NCBI GenBank assembly: GCA_900548385.1
Contig: URKJ01000007.1
Coordinates: forward strand, 70,436-134,435
Origin: an uncultured bacterium
Lineage (GTDB): Bacteria > Verrucomicrobiota > Lentisphaeria > Victivallales > UBA1829
Reading direction: 5' to 3'
DNA length: 64,000 nucleotides
Part shown: positions 41,244 through 50,682 of the stretch, piece after piece
Numbering within the stretch: the first letter of the stretch is position 1
Layout: every line of letters starts with the position of its first letter
Notes under the pieces: model-generated
What the model was told of the DNA's origin: nothing
The model's database searches: none
Seen by the model: only the letters and a program-made list of their open reading frames with translations
Translations under genes and position numbers: made by a program

Positions 41244-42719
41244 ATGGTTCCCACCTATGTGACGTTCGGGCTCTACCTGCTTTTCATGGTGGCGGTCGGT
41301 TTGTGGTTTTATAAGAAAGAGACGAATATCAAAGAGTACCTGCTTGGCGGACGCGGTGTCGGGAGCTGGGTGACGGCGATGTCTGCCCAGGCCAGCGACA
41401 TGAGCGGCTGGCTGCTGATGGGGCTTCCCGGTGCGGTTTACTGTGCCGGACTCGGCGAGGGCTGGGTCGCGATCGGGCTGATGATCGGCACATTCGCCAA
41501 CTGGCTGCTGATCGCGCCGCGGCTGCGCATTTACACCGAGAAAGCGCGGGCACTCACGATTTCCGCGTATCTGGGGCGCCGTTTCCGTGATCCGACGGGG
41601 ATCATCCGCATTCTTGCCGCCGCAATCACTCTGTTCTTTTTTACGATCTATGCCGCTTCGGGACTCGTTGCAGCCGGCAAGCTCTTTGAGTCCATGTTCT
41701 CCGTTGATTTCAAGGTCGCGGTACTGGTCGGAGCGGTTGTGATCCTCGTCTATGTGTTCATGGGCGGTTATCTCGCGGTCTGCTGGACTGATCTGTTTCA
41801 GGGACTGCTGATGTTCTTTGCGCTGATTGCGGTTCCGCTGATTGCGTATTGGAATCTGGAGCCGGGTGCGGTTTCCGCCGCCTGCGAGGCGAAAGGCGTT
41901 TCGTTCCGTCTGTTTCCGGAGGAGATGAGTTTTGCGGCGGTTGCGGCGATTCTCTCTTCCGCAGTCTGGGGACTCGGTTATTTCGGACAGCCTCACATTC
42001 TGACCCGCTTCATGAGCATCCATTCATTCCGTGCATTGCCGCGGGCAACGACGATTGCAATGATCTGGGTCGTGATCTCGCTCACTGCGTCGATCGTGAT
42101 CGGCGTCCTGGCGATCCCGATGTGGAGCGGCGCCGCGGAACTTTCCAAAGCGGACAGCGAGAAGGTGTTTATTTACATGGTCGGCAGACTGTTCAATCCG
42201 TGGCTCGGCGGGGTCCTGCTTGCGGCAATTCTTGCGGCGATCATGTCCACGATCGACTCCCAGCTGCTGGTTTCCTCGTCCACACTTACCGAAGACTTCT
42301 ATAAGCAGATCATCAAACGGAAGGCTTCCGCGAAGGAGCAGGTGCGTGTCAGCCGCGGTTTTGTGCTTCTGATCACGGTCATTGCCACGGTGTTTGCCCT
42401 GGCGGACATCGAAACGATTTTTTCGCTTGTGAAGTTTGCGTGGGGCGGCTTCGGTGCGGCGTTCGGCCCGGTGATCCTGATGTCGCTGTATTCCCGCCGG
42501 ATGACCTGGCAGGCGGCGCTTTGCGGAATGATCGCGGGAATGGGCGTGATGCTCGGCTGGTATGCGTCCGGGCTGAGTCGCTATATGTATGAAATTCTTC
42601 CCGGTTTTGCGGCGGGGCTTGCCGTGATTCTTTTCATGAATTACACGATGCCTCAGCGGAGCCGCAAGGTGCTCCGGGAGTATGATTCCATGCTCGCGGA
42701 ACTGCGTTCGGAGCGGTGA
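41244..42719 (+). CDS. putP: Sodium:proline symporter, PutP-like (SSS family)
   Basis: The 491-aa membrane protein has about 13 hydrophobic segments. The PutP-type landmarks are LLGGRGVGSWVTAMSAQASDMSGWLLMG, GFGxxGFGQPH-like LGYFGQPHILTRFM and ILAAIMSTIDSQLLVSSS. It should take up proline with sodium. The start has GGAGAGGAATGGAATGG upstream. A NifA-like activator gene follows 13 bp later and may be co-transcribed. No proline dehydrogenase gene is near. Confidence 0.9.
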   Translation: MVPTYVTFGLYLLFMVAVGLWFYKKETNIKEYLLGGRGVGSWVTAMSAQASDMSGWLLMGLPGAVYCAGLGEGWVAIGLMIGTFANWLLIAPRLRIYTEKARALTISAYLGRRFRDPTGIIRILAAAITLFFFTIYAASGLVAAGKLFESMFSVDFKVAVLVGAVVILVYVFMGGYLAVCWTDLFQGLLMFFALIAVPLIAYWNLEPGAVSAACEAKGVSFRLFPEEMSFAAVAAILSSAVWGLGYFGQPHILTRFMSIHSFRALPRATTIAMIWVVISLTASIVIGVLAIPMWSGAAELSKADSEKVFIYMVGRLFNPWLGGVLLAAILAAIMSTIDSQLLVSSSTLTEDFYKQIIKRKASAKEQVRVSRGFVLLITVIATVFALADIETIFSLVKFAWGGFGAAFGPVILMSLYSRRMTWQAALCGMIAGMGVMLGWYASGLSRYMYEILPGFAAGLAVILFMNYTMPQRSRKVLREYDSMLAELRSER

Positions 42720-42732
42720 CGGGAGGTTTGTT

Positions 42733-44307
42733 ATGGCATCCGGTGGAAACAATGATCTTGAGATCGCAGTCTTGAACAGCATCAGCAAAACCGTGGTGCA
42801 TGAGCGGAATATTCCCGTCCTTCTGAAAACGGTTCTGGATATTCTGCACCGGGAAATGGGGCTGCTGCGCGGAACGTTTACGCTGATGCACGGCGACACC
42901 CTGCTGATCGAGGCTTCCAACGGACTCACCGAGGAGGAAATGAAGCGGGGAACCTACAAGGTCGGCGAGGGCGTGACCGGAAAGGTTGCATCGACCGGGC
43001 TGCCGCGCGTGATCCCCGACATCTCCAAAGACCGGGAGTTCCTTGGCAGGACGAAAGCGCGCAAGAACACGAAAAATGTCGCATTTATCTGTGTTCCGGT
43101 GATCCATAAGGAAAAAGTCATCGGGACGCTTTCCATAGATCATGAGGTAAAACCGGGCGTCAATCTGGACCGGGACCTCAAGCTGTTGGAGACCGTGGCG
43201 AATATTACGGCGGAAGCGGTGGCGGCATGCCTTCAGGCGCATGAGGAACGCGAGAAACTGACAGCGGAAAACGTCCGTTTGCGGGAGGAACTGGGCGGTG
43301 ATATGCGTCCGGTCAACCTGATCGGCTCCTGCAGTGCGATGCGTGCGGTTTATGCGCAGATTGCGCAGGTTGCTCCGAGCAATGCCGCGGTTCTGATCCG
43401 CGGCGCTTCCGGGACCGGCAAGGAACTGGTTGCCCGTGCGATTCAGCGGGAGAGCAGCCGGAGCGACAAACCGTTTGTCTGCGTCAACTGTGCGGCGATT
43501 CCGGAAAATCTGATCGAAAGCGAACTGTTCGGGTATGAGAAAGGTGCGTTCACCGGCGCGATCAGCTCAAAGAGCGGCCGTGCGGAAGCCGCAAACGGGG
43601 GGACGCTGTTTCTTGACGAGATCGGCGGCCTGAGCCAGGGGGTACAGCTCAAACTGCTGCGTTTTATTCAGGAGCGTTCTTTTTCGCGGGTCGGCAGCAA
43701 TGAGGAGATCAAGGCGGATATCCGGCTGATTACCGCTACAAGCCGGAATCTGGAACAGCTCATGGAGGAGGGGAAGTTCCGTGAAGACCTGTATTACCGG
43801 CTGAGCGTGTTTCCGATTCATCTTCCCGCACTCTGCAACCGACGGAGCGACATCATGCTGCTCGCGGAACATTTTCTGGAAAAATTCGTGAAGATCCACA
43901 ACCGGAAGATCGTCCGCATTTCGACTCCGGCGATCAACATGCTGATGGCGTATCACTGGCCGGGCAACGTGCGCGAACTGGAAAACTGCATGGAACGTGC
44001 CGTCCTGCTTTCGACGGACAACGTGATTCACGGTTACAATCTTCCGCCCTCGCTTCAGACGGGGGAATCTTCCGGAACGGCGATCAACCCCGGAATGAGT
44101 GCCGATTTCACCACGCTGGTGGAATCGTTCGAACGGGAACTGATCGTGGAGGCGCTGAAAGCGACGAACGGGAATGTTGCCGCCTCGGCGCGCAAATTGG
44201 GGATTTCCCAGCGGATCATCCATTACAAGATCAACAAAATCGGCATTACTCCGGAGTGGTACAAGCAGGAAAGCGGTTCCAAACCGGGATCGGGACGGCG
44301 GTTTTGA
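42733..44307 (+). CDS. NifA-like sigma54-dependent activator with GAF domain
   Basis: The 524-aa protein has an N-terminal GAF domain (about 10-165, GVTGKVASTGLPRVIPDIS) and a short linker. The sigma54 AAA+ domain follows with Walker A RGASGTGKE, the GAFTGA loop and TLFLDEIGG, and the C terminus has a Fis-type DNA-binding helix (NVAASARKLGISQRIIHYKI). There is no receiver domain, so a small molecule or protein must act on the GAF domain. The start is ATG 42733 with GGGAGG upstream. No nitrogen fixation genes are in the window; the partner may be the symporter upstream. Confidence 0.9.
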   Translation: MASGGNNDLEIAVLNSISKTVVHERNIPVLLKTVLDILHREMGLLRGTFTLMHGDTLLIEASNGLTEEEMKRGTYKVGEGVTGKVASTGLPRVIPDISKDREFLGRTKARKNTKNVAFICVPVIHKEKVIGTLSIDHEVKPGVNLDRDLKLLETVANITAEAVAACLQAHEEREKLTAENVRLREELGGDMRPVNLIGSCSAMRAVYAQIAQVAPSNAAVLIRGASGTGKELVARAIQRESSRSDKPFVCVNCAAIPENLIESELFGYEKGAFTGAISSKSGRAEAANGGTLFLDEIGGLSQGVQLKLLRFIQERSFSRVGSNEEIKADIRLITATSRNLEQLMEEGKFREDLYYRLSVFPIHLPALCNRRSDIMLLAEHFLEKFVKIHNRKIVRISTPAINMLMAYHWPGNVRELENCMERAVLLSTDNVIHGYNLPPSLQTGESSGTAINPGMSADFTTLVESFERELIVEALKATNGNVAASARKLGISQRIIHYKINKIGITPEWYKQESGSKPGSGRRF

Positions 44308-44312
44308 AAAAT

Positions 44313-44341
44313 AAATCGCGGAAAAATGCGATTTTAATTTG
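44313..44341 (+). terminator. Terminator after the NifA-like gene
   Basis: AAATCGC (44313-44319) pairs with GCGATTT (44328-44334), followed by TTAATTTG. The stem is short and the T tract interrupted. Confidence 0.6.
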
Positions 44342-44367
44342 TTTTCCGGGGAAATCCATTGTATATT
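44339..44367 (+). promoter_or_regulatory. Promoter of the TRL-like lipoprotein gene
   Basis: TTGTTT (44339-44344), a 17-bp spacer and TATATT (44362-44367) lie 42 bp upstream of the ATG. Confidence 0.5.
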
Positions 44368-44408
44368 CCCGGAAGAACGTAAAAACTACAAACGGAAGGA
44401 GTTTTTTC

Positions 44409-44726
44409 ATGAAATTCAAAGCGCTTGTCACAGCTGTTTCCCTGACGTCTCTGGTGGTCCTTGCCGGATGCGCCACTTCGTTCCCGCTTGGATTTGTCTA
44501 CACCAGCGTCAATCTCCCGGTTACGGTCGGCAACGGTGAGATGAAGTATTCGAAGAAGGGTGTTTCCAAATGCCAGTCCATGTTCGGGCTTTTCGCCAGC
44601 GGCGATGCCTCCATCAATGCCGCCTGTGCGGATGCCAAGATCACCAAGGTCGGCTGGGTGAATCAGGAGGTCGTGAACATTCTCGGCATTTACGGCAGCT
44701 ACAAGACTGTGGTTTACGGCGAATAA
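44409..44726 (+). CDS. TRL-like family lipoprotein
   Basis: The 105-aa protein has a lipoprotein signal peptide ending in LAGC (Cys22). The short domain GFVYTSVNLPVTV, GLFASGDASINAACADAKITKV and NILGIYGSYKTVVYGE matches the TRL (tRNA-associated locus)-like family. The function is unknown. It is a single-gene unit with its own promoter and terminator. The start follows GGAAGGAG. Confidence 0.85.
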   Translation: MKFKALVTAVSLTSLVVLAGCATSFPLGFVYTSVNLPVTVGNGEMKYSKKGVSKCQSMFGLFASGDASINAACADAKITKVGWVNQEVVNILGIYGSYKTVVYGE

Positions 44727-44755
44727 GCCGCAAATTGCCGGATTGTGATTTTCAA

Positions 44756-44781
44756 GGGCGGTCATCGGACCGCCTTTTTTG
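44756..44781 (+). terminator. Terminator after the TRL-like gene
   Basis: GGCGGTC (44757-44763) pairs with GACCGCC (44768-44774) across a 4-base loop, followed by TTTTTT. Confidence 0.88.
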
Positions 44782-44789
44782 TTTTGGGG

Positions 44790-45110
44790 TTATGTCGTCA
44801 GCAGATGGACGCGGACTTCGGGAGCCGGAGCGGGAGTTTTTTCTTTCCCGCCGTGATTATTGAGTTTGCGGGCGGCATAGAGCCGGAGAAGAGCGCGATC
44901 GCCTTCGAGGATGCTTTTCTGTATTTTCTCTTCTGCCAGATCATCGAATTCCGCGCGCAGGGATTCGATTTGCTTCCGGGCTTCGGGATTGCTGTTGATG
45001 AACTCGTAAAGAGTGGAACGTGAAACCTGAAGTTTCCGGGCGATGGCGCTGATATTGCCATAAGTTCCCTGTGATGCATCGTTCAGTGCTTCCAGTGTCA
45101 GTTTTGTCAT
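44790..45110 (-). CDS. Small helix-turn-helix protein, phage terminase small subunit-like
   Basis: The 106-aa protein has an HTH near residues 18-40 (GNISAIARKLQVSRSTLYEFI), then a charged helix (EARKQIESLRAEFDDLAEEKIQKSI). This arrangement recalls small phage terminase-type or phage regulatory proteins. No other phage gene is seen nearby, so it is an orphan. The start is well supported by GGAGG six bases before the ATG. The 284-bp gap upstream carries a TATAAT box (45318-45323) for the next gene but no further ORF that I can support. Confidence 0.65.
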   Translation of the reverse strand: MTKLTLEALNDASQGTYGNISAIARKLQVSRSTLYEFINSNPEARKQIESLRAEFDDLAEEKIQKSILEGDRALLRLYAARKLNNHGGKEKTPAPAPEVRVHLLTT

Positions 45111-45394
45111 GCTTGTCCTCCGTTGTCCGGAGTTCTTCCGGTGTCAACCGATTACCGGTCATTTTCAGGGAGAGGGAAAATCCGGGGAGGTATTTTTCTG
45201 TTGTCATGCCGTAAATTGCAGGGCTGTGCCGGGAGTTTCCCGGGCTCTGTGGCGTTTTGTGCTGTTTTATTCTCCGTTTCTGCATAAATACCCGATGTAT
45301 ATCAGAGGAAAATGTTGTATAATTAATAAAGAAGAGGACTCGCTGCAGGGTGCAGGCGTTCCACGAATAATAAAATTAAGAAAAGAGGTTTTGA

Positions 45395-46090
45395 ATGAAG
45401 ACGAAAAAAAGATTTTCCCTGATCGAACTGCTCGTAACGATTGCCGTGATCGCAATCCTTGCCGGGCTGCTTCTGCCGGCATTGAATTCGGCGAGACAGA
45501 AGGCAAAGGCGATCTCCTGTGTCAGCAACCTGAAACAGTCCGCTCTGAATATCTCCCTGTATTCCAGTGACAATGATCATACCATGATGATGAACGATAC
45601 GTCCAGCCATTGGCTCAGCTGGGCAGGCTATCTGGCGTTTACCGGGTATGTGAAAACGACGGATACGACGGTGTTCTGTCCTTCCGCTCCGCCGCGTCCG
45701 CCTGCCGAGAACGGTTCCAATACCAGCTGGACCGACCGCTGGTCCATTTCCGAAATGAGAGTCTCGAAAGGAGCTTATACGGAAAATTTCAAAGCCTGTT
45801 ATGAGGGAAATACTTCCCGGAATGATTTCGCTCCGTTCTGGGGCGGGGATCCGAATCAGCGTTATATCAATTTCAAACGGGTGAACCGTCCTTCCGATCT
45901 CTTTCTGATCGGAGATCTGACGGAATCAACCGGGCAGAGGCATGCGCGCCTTTATTGGGTGGACAATCATTATTTCTGGCGGATTCACTCCGTGCAGTTT
46001 TATAATCTGATGTTTGCCGATGGACACGTCGAAGCAAAAGGAGAGGGGTTCATCCGCAAGAAAGTTCATCCGAATGCACGGTTTCGATAA
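45395..46090 (+). CDS. Prepilin-like secreted protein, partner of the GH5-like gene
   Basis: The 231-aa protein starts KTKKRFSLIELLVTIAVIAI, a type IV prepilin leader with Glu5, followed by LLPALNSARQKAKAISC. Its C-terminal motif is His in RIHSVQF followed by FADGH; the spacing is ten rather than nine residues before DG. The rest is a globular domain of unknown role. The ribosome binding site is AGAAAAGAGG. It is 24 bp upstream of the large GH5-like gene and probably co-transcribed with it. Confidence 0.85.
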   Translation: MKTKKRFSLIELLVTIAVIAILAGLLLPALNSARQKAKAISCVSNLKQSALNISLYSSDNDHTMMMNDTSSHWLSWAGYLAFTGYVKTTDTTVFCPSAPPRPPAENGSNTSWTDRWSISEMRVSKGAYTENFKACYEGNTSRNDFAPFWGGDPNQRYINFKRVNRPSDLFLIGDLTESTGQRHARLYWVDNHYFWRIHSVQFYNLMFADGHVEAKGEGFIRKKVHPNARFR

Positions 46091-46114
46091 ACAACAGGAA
46101 GAGAGGATTGCAAT

Positions 46115-49100
46115 ATGAAGATTGTTTTGGCGATTGTAACGGGAATTTTTCTGATTTCAGTATTTCCGCTTTTTGCGGAACTGAAGATTCACGAAAAAGG
46201 CAATATTGAGATCGGCGGTATTCCGGTCCGTCTCACCTGTTTTGATGAACAATGGCGACGGACGGCACAGCTGGATCGCGCGTTTATTGTGAAGAAACGT
46301 GACGGTACGGCGCTGGAATCGGAATTCGATACGCCGTCGCTGAAAGGAACGCTGCGGCAGAAATTGTCCCCGGACGGGGTGAATGCGTGGATCTGGAGTG
46401 TGGAAGTTGTTTTGAAAGGTGGCTGCCGTGCCCGGCAGGTCGCTCTTGACATGACCGCATCGACGTTGAAGTATGCCGGCAGAGAGATTCGCACGGATCG
46501 CGGGAAATTTGAGTTTCCTGTGCATGTTCTCAAGACCGGGGATCCGTTCAATCTGCTTTGGGAAAAGACAAAAATGCTCATTATTCCGATGGACCGTTCC
46601 CGTGTGACCGTTTCCGCTTCGTCTCCGTTTGATTTCCTGGTGCAGGATGACCGTGCCGGAGGATGGAATTCGTTTGCGGTGCGTCTTCTTTTGCCGAAGA
46701 CAGGGGAAAACCGGTATGGAATCACGCTTAAACTCAGGGAAGAGCCTTATGTGATTACTCCGCTTGATCTCCGCAAGGCGTTTACAACCGGGTTCAGCGA
46801 TGACAAGCCGGATGACCGGCAAGGCGGCTGGACCGATCAGGGAGCGGACAATGATCTCCGTATGCTGCCCTGTTGGGAAAAAGAACCCCGCATCGGAGAG
46901 GTTCCGTTTTCGCTGGTCGCTCCGTGGAAGAACAATAATAAATCCTGTATTGTGCTGAGAGGGCCGTTCCGCAGTTATTTCCCGCAGTCTGCGGAAACTG
47001 TTCTTCCGGAGCCTGTTCAGGGAAATTATCTTTATATCCTGCATGCTTTGGCGTGGCCGTCCGGTAAAAAGATCGGAGAGATCGTGCTGGAGTATGCGGA
47101 TGGGTCGCGTTCCGTGATTTCCGTTTCCGGTTCCTCGGATGTCGGAAACTGGTGGCAGCCGCAGCCCGTTTCAAACGGCGTGATCGCCTGGAGCGGAGAA
47201 AATAAAAATGCATCAGTCGGGCTGTTCCGCTCGGTCTGGCGGATTGAAAACAAGCCGGTCCGTAAAATCGCGTTCGTCTCGACCGGTGCGTCTGTCTGGG
47301 CAATCGTCGCGGCGACGCTTTCCTCGGACCGTATTCCGGAGAAGAAACTTGGCGGTCCTGTTCTGATCACGGAAAATGCGGATTGGAAGCCGATACGGCA
47401 GGAAAAGGATATTGTTCCGGGATCGGTGCTGGATTTTTCCGGGAACCTTGACGCTCCCGCCGGAAAGTATGGTCCCGTGGTGGTGCGCAACGGACAGTTT
47501 GAGTTCCGCGACCGTCCCGGTGTGCAGGTGCGTTTCTACGGAACGAATCTGGTCGATACAGCCCAGTTCCTTGACCGTCAGTGGTCGGAGCGTCTTGCCG
47601 ACCGCATGGCAAAGGCCGGTTTCAACCTTGTCCGGATTCATCATCATGACAATGGACTTTCCGTCCGTGGAAATGGAACAAGCACGGAGCTGAATGCGGA
47701 GAATCTGGACCGTCTGAACTGGTTGATTGCCTGTTTCAAAAAGCGCGGGATCTATGTCGTGACGGATTGCTATGTTTCCCGCACGTTTGCTCAGGAGGAG
47801 CTTAAAGAGTGGAGCAGCGGGGATTTCAAGCATCTTGTGTTTCTGAAACGTTCCGCATTGGAGAACTGGAAGCGGTTTACAAAAAACTGGTTTACGGCGG
47901 AAAATCCGTATACGGGGCTTGCGCTGAAAGACGATCCCGTTCTGATCGCGGTGAATCTGGTCAATGAGGGCTATCTGGGCAGTCCGTGGACCGGAACGAC
48001 AGGAAAAATCAAGGAGCGCCGGTTTGCCGGATGGCTGAATTCCAAAGGACTGACGGATGATCCCCGGAAACGGGAGAAGCTCACCGCCCTGTTTCTGCTG
48101 GATGCGTATGACGCATGTTATCGGGAAATGTACGGTTTCCTGCGGAATGAACTCGGTATGAAACAGCCGGTTTCCGACCAGAATCATCATTCGGAGTGGC
48201 TGCTTTCGTTTCTGCGTGACAAATATGATTATGTCGATAACCATTACTATTTTGATCATCCGCAGTTTCCTGTGAAAGCATGGCGTCTTCCGGCGCGTCT
48301 CGACAATGAATCTTCGCTGAAACACGCCGGTTCCGACCTTACATGGATGTTTCCCGCCAGAATTTGGAGAAAGCCGATGGCGATCACGGAATTCGATTAT
48401 GCCAAGCCGAATTTCTATCGCGCGGAGGGCGGCGTGCTTCCCGCTGCGTATGCGGGGCTTCAGGACTGGAACGGACTCGTTCAGTTCGCATATTCGCATG
48501 GCGGCGGCAATATTATCCATGACCAGACGACCGGCGGGATGTTCGACCTCGGTTCCGACGTCGTGAAAATGCTCTCGCACCGGATCGGGGTGAAACTGTT
48601 TCTCGGACGGGAGATCAAGCCTTCTCCGGTTATGCTTGCCGCTGTATTTGCGAACCCGGAAGAGATGGATTTCAGCATGGTTCCGTCACGCGATCTCCGC
48701 AATCTCGGACTTGTCGCCCGGCTCGGCACGGCGGTTCTCCCGGATGGGAACTCCATCCGTTCAAAGCTCCCGGCGGAGATCAGTGCTCTGCTTGATACGG
48801 GGTATAATTTCCCGAACGCATCGTTTGCCGTTCCCGTTGTGAAAGCCGGGGCGTTCGGCAGTGATCCGTTTGGAGATTTGGAGAAGAAAAACATTCTTCC
48901 GGCAGGGTCCCGTGATGTTTCAAAAAAGATATTCCGTTCCGCTGGTGGACAGCTGGAACTGGATTCTGCGCGTGAGAGTTTCCGGGCTTCCGCTCCGGGA
49001 ATTGAGGTGCTGATCCTGCCGGAGAAGAACCGCGGATCGTCCGGTGTCATGGAGATCGCCAACCGGACCGGCCGCGGCGTGTTTTCCCTTCAGTCGGTGG

Positions 49101-49423
49101 ACGGAAAGCCGCTGACGGAGTCGGGGCGCATGTTGTTTCTGCATTTGACCGACTCGCAGGCATCGCAGTTGAAATTTGACAATCCTCTGATGAAACAGTA
49201 TTCGAGTTGGGGAAAAGCACCGCATCTTGCCGCCCGCGGCGAAGCGGATGTTGTATTGGCTCTTCCGGGCGATTATACGCTTTACAGTTGTGATACGGGA
49301 GGAAAGCGTCTTGCAGAAATCCCGTTGAAGAGGCTTGCGAATGGGAAATATGGGTTCCGGGCAGACGTGTTTCGTCCGGAAGGACAGGTTTTTGTCTACG
49401 AACTTGTGCGGAAGCTGAAATAA
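46115..49423 (+). CDS. Large secreted GH5-like glycoside hydrolase
   Basis: The 1102-aa protein has a signal peptide (about 1-20) and an N-terminal beta-rich region of roughly 400 residues. A clan-A TIM barrel lies at about 460-800, and a C-terminal beta region follows. The candidate acid/base is Glu618 in AVNLVNEGYLG and the nucleophile Glu759 in PMAITEFDYAKP. Other barrel landmarks are AGFNLVRIHHHDN and DNHYYFDHPQFP. The target polysaccharide is unknown. It follows a pseudopilin gene by 24 bp, repeating the local pairing theme. Confidence 0.8.
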   Translation: MKIVLAIVTGIFLISVFPLFAELKIHEKGNIEIGGIPVRLTCFDEQWRRTAQLDRAFIVKKRDGTALESEFDTPSLKGTLRQKLSPDGVNAWIWSVEVVLKGGCRARQVALDMTASTLKYAGREIRTDRGKFEFPVHVLKTGDPFNLLWEKTKMLIIPMDRSRVTVSASSPFDFLVQDDRAGGWNSFAVRLLLPKTGENRYGITLKLREEPYVITPLDLRKAFTTGFSDDKPDDRQGGWTDQGADNDLRMLPCWEKEPRIGEVPFSLVAPWKNNNKSCIVLRGPFRSYFPQSAETVLPEPVQGNYLYILHALAWPSGKKIGEIVLEYADGSRSVISVSGSSDVGNWWQPQPVSNGVIAWSGENKNASVGLFRSVWRIENKPVRKIAFVSTGASVWAIVAATLSSDRIPEKKLGGPVLITENADWKPIRQEKDIVPGSVLDFSGNLDAPAGKYGPVVVRNGQFEFRDRPGVQVRFYGTNLVDTAQFLDRQWSERLADRMAKAGFNLVRIHHHDNGLSVRGNGTSTELNAENLDRLNWLIACFKKRGIYVVTDCYVSRTFAQEELKEWSSGDFKHLVFLKRSALENWKRFTKNWFTAENPYTGLALKDDPVLIAVNLVNEGYLGSPWTGTTGKIKERRFAGWLNSKGLTDDPRKREKLTALFLLDAYDACYREMYGFLRNELGMKQPVSDQNHHSEWLLSFLRDKYDYVDNHYYFDHPQFPVKAWRLPARLDNESSLKHAGSDLTWMFPARIWRKPMAITEFDYAKPNFYRAEGGVLPAAYAGLQDWNGLVQFAYSHGGGNIIHDQTTGGMFDLGSDVVKMLSHRIGVKLFLGREIKPSPVMLAAVFANPEEMDFSMVPSRDLRNLGLVARLGTAVLPDGNSIRSKLPAEISALLDTGYNFPNASFAVPVVKAGAFGSDPFGDLEKKNILPAGSRDVSKKIFRSAGGQLELDSARESFRASAPGIEVLILPEKNRGSSGVMEIANRTGRGVFSLQSVDGKPLTESGRMLFLHLTDSQASQLKFDNPLMKQYSSWGKAPHLAARGEADVVLALPGDYTLYSCDTGGKRLAEIPLKRLANGKYGFRADVFRPEGQVFVYELVRKLK

Positions 49424-49622
49424 AAGCCGGACGCCGCTGTTCAGGAAGATTCCGGAAAGGGCTCTTTCTCCGTTTCCCGTGCTGTTGAAACTCATGAGGG
49501 AGGTTTTGCTGGTTAAGCCGTAATTGACTCCTCTGACATTTGTTTTTCGCCGGAAATAAGAGTCGTTGAATTTTTGAAAGAGGCAGGGGTCTTTTTTATA
49601 AAGAAGTAACGATAAAAATTTA

Positions 49623-50669
49623 TCATTGCGGAATAGCCTGTGCCGGTACGGAAGAGGATTGTTTTTCCGCGTTGTGCTGCAGTTGCTCCCGGATTTTGCG
49701 GAAAGAGTCCCGCATCCGGGAGTACGACCCCCACGCCCGGCGGTAACGGGCGGGATCCAGAATGCGGTAAAGACCGGTCAGCTTATGACGCTGCAGCGAC
49801 CAGCCGGAACAGCTTTCTTCTTCCACCCAGAACAGTTTCCGGTCCATAACGGGGATCTCCAGATTGACTTTATCCTGCCGGACCATCAGCGGAGAATCCG
49901 CCGCAAAGTCGTTTTCGAGTTGCTGACGCAGATATTCCAGATAAAAGCGGGCGTGATGATTGGCAAGGCGTTTGACTGTGTCCAGATTCATCAAACGGTT
50001 CCGGTCGGAAAGGGCGGTACAGGCGGTGACCGTGTTCGGGACTGTAATATCGAAGCAGAGCGGATGACGGTTCCGGTTGCCGTTTGCTCCGAGGGACGGA
50101 CGCATCTGTTCACCGAACGAACCGTAGCCGTATTTCAACGTTGTATCATCGGGATTGCAAAGATTGAGGATCGGGGCGGTGGTTCCGCGGAACGATTTCG
50201 GGATGTCCGGATCATCATCGGGGATTGCCGCTCCGAGCAGAATTGCCTGATGAATGCGGAGTCCGCGTTCTCCGAGCCGCGCAAGCACCCGGACGCAGAT
50301 CCGTCCGCCGAGAGAATGGCCGATCAGGATGATCCGGTTCCGCTGCTTTTCCGGCATCGCCGCGAGTTCCTCCGCGAGTCCGGCGGATGCAGTATCGGCA
50401 TTTCTCACCGCCTGTTTCCAAGTGTGCAGATTTTCCCAGCGATACAGACGGACGACCGTTCCCGGAAACATGCCGCCGATGATTGCCAACAGGTCCTCAT
50501 GCGGACCGTTTTTCAGCCAGCCCGGAATATAAAGGATCTCCGCCGTTTCCCGTGGGGGCGGGGGAGATTGGGGTGCGGCTGCGGAACAGGACAGCACTGC
50601 ACCAATGCAGACAGCGGCAGTTCCGGCTTTGGCAAAGAAATCATGAAATTGTTGCAGGAATATCCTCAT
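49623..50669 (-). CDS. Alpha/beta hydrolase with export signal
   Basis: The 348-aa protein has an N-terminal hydrophobic segment with SCSAAAP near residue 28, which may be a lipoprotein or Sec signal. The alpha/beta hydrolase part has ILYIPGWLKNGP (oxyanion region) and the nucleophile elbow LIGHSLGGRI. The C-terminal His is probably in NHHARFY. The substrate is unknown. The 199-bp gap between its stop and the GH5-like gene contains a small palindrome but no gene. It lies 13 bp upstream of the next gene. Confidence 0.75.
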   Translation of the reverse strand: MRIFLQQFHDFFAKAGTAAVCIGAVLSCSAAAPQSPPPPRETAEILYIPGWLKNGPHEDLLAIIGGMFPGTVVRLYRWENLHTWKQAVRNADTASAGLAEELAAMPEKQRNRIILIGHSLGGRICVRVLARLGERGLRIHQAILLGAAIPDDDPDIPKSFRGTTAPILNLCNPDDTTLKYGYGSFGEQMRPSLGANGNRNRHPLCFDITVPNTVTACTALSDRNRLMNLDTVKRLANHHARFYLEYLRQQLENDFAADSPLMVRQDKVNLEIPVMDRKLFWVEEESCSGWSLQRHKLTGLYRILDPARYRRAWGSYSRMRDSFRKIREQLQHNAEKQSSSVPAQAIPQ

Positions 50670-50682
50670 ACCGTTTCCGGAT

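Noticed and set aside
42733..44307. nifA as the gene name
   Set aside because: The domain order is NifA-like but there are no nitrogen fixation genes nearby, so only the family is assigned.
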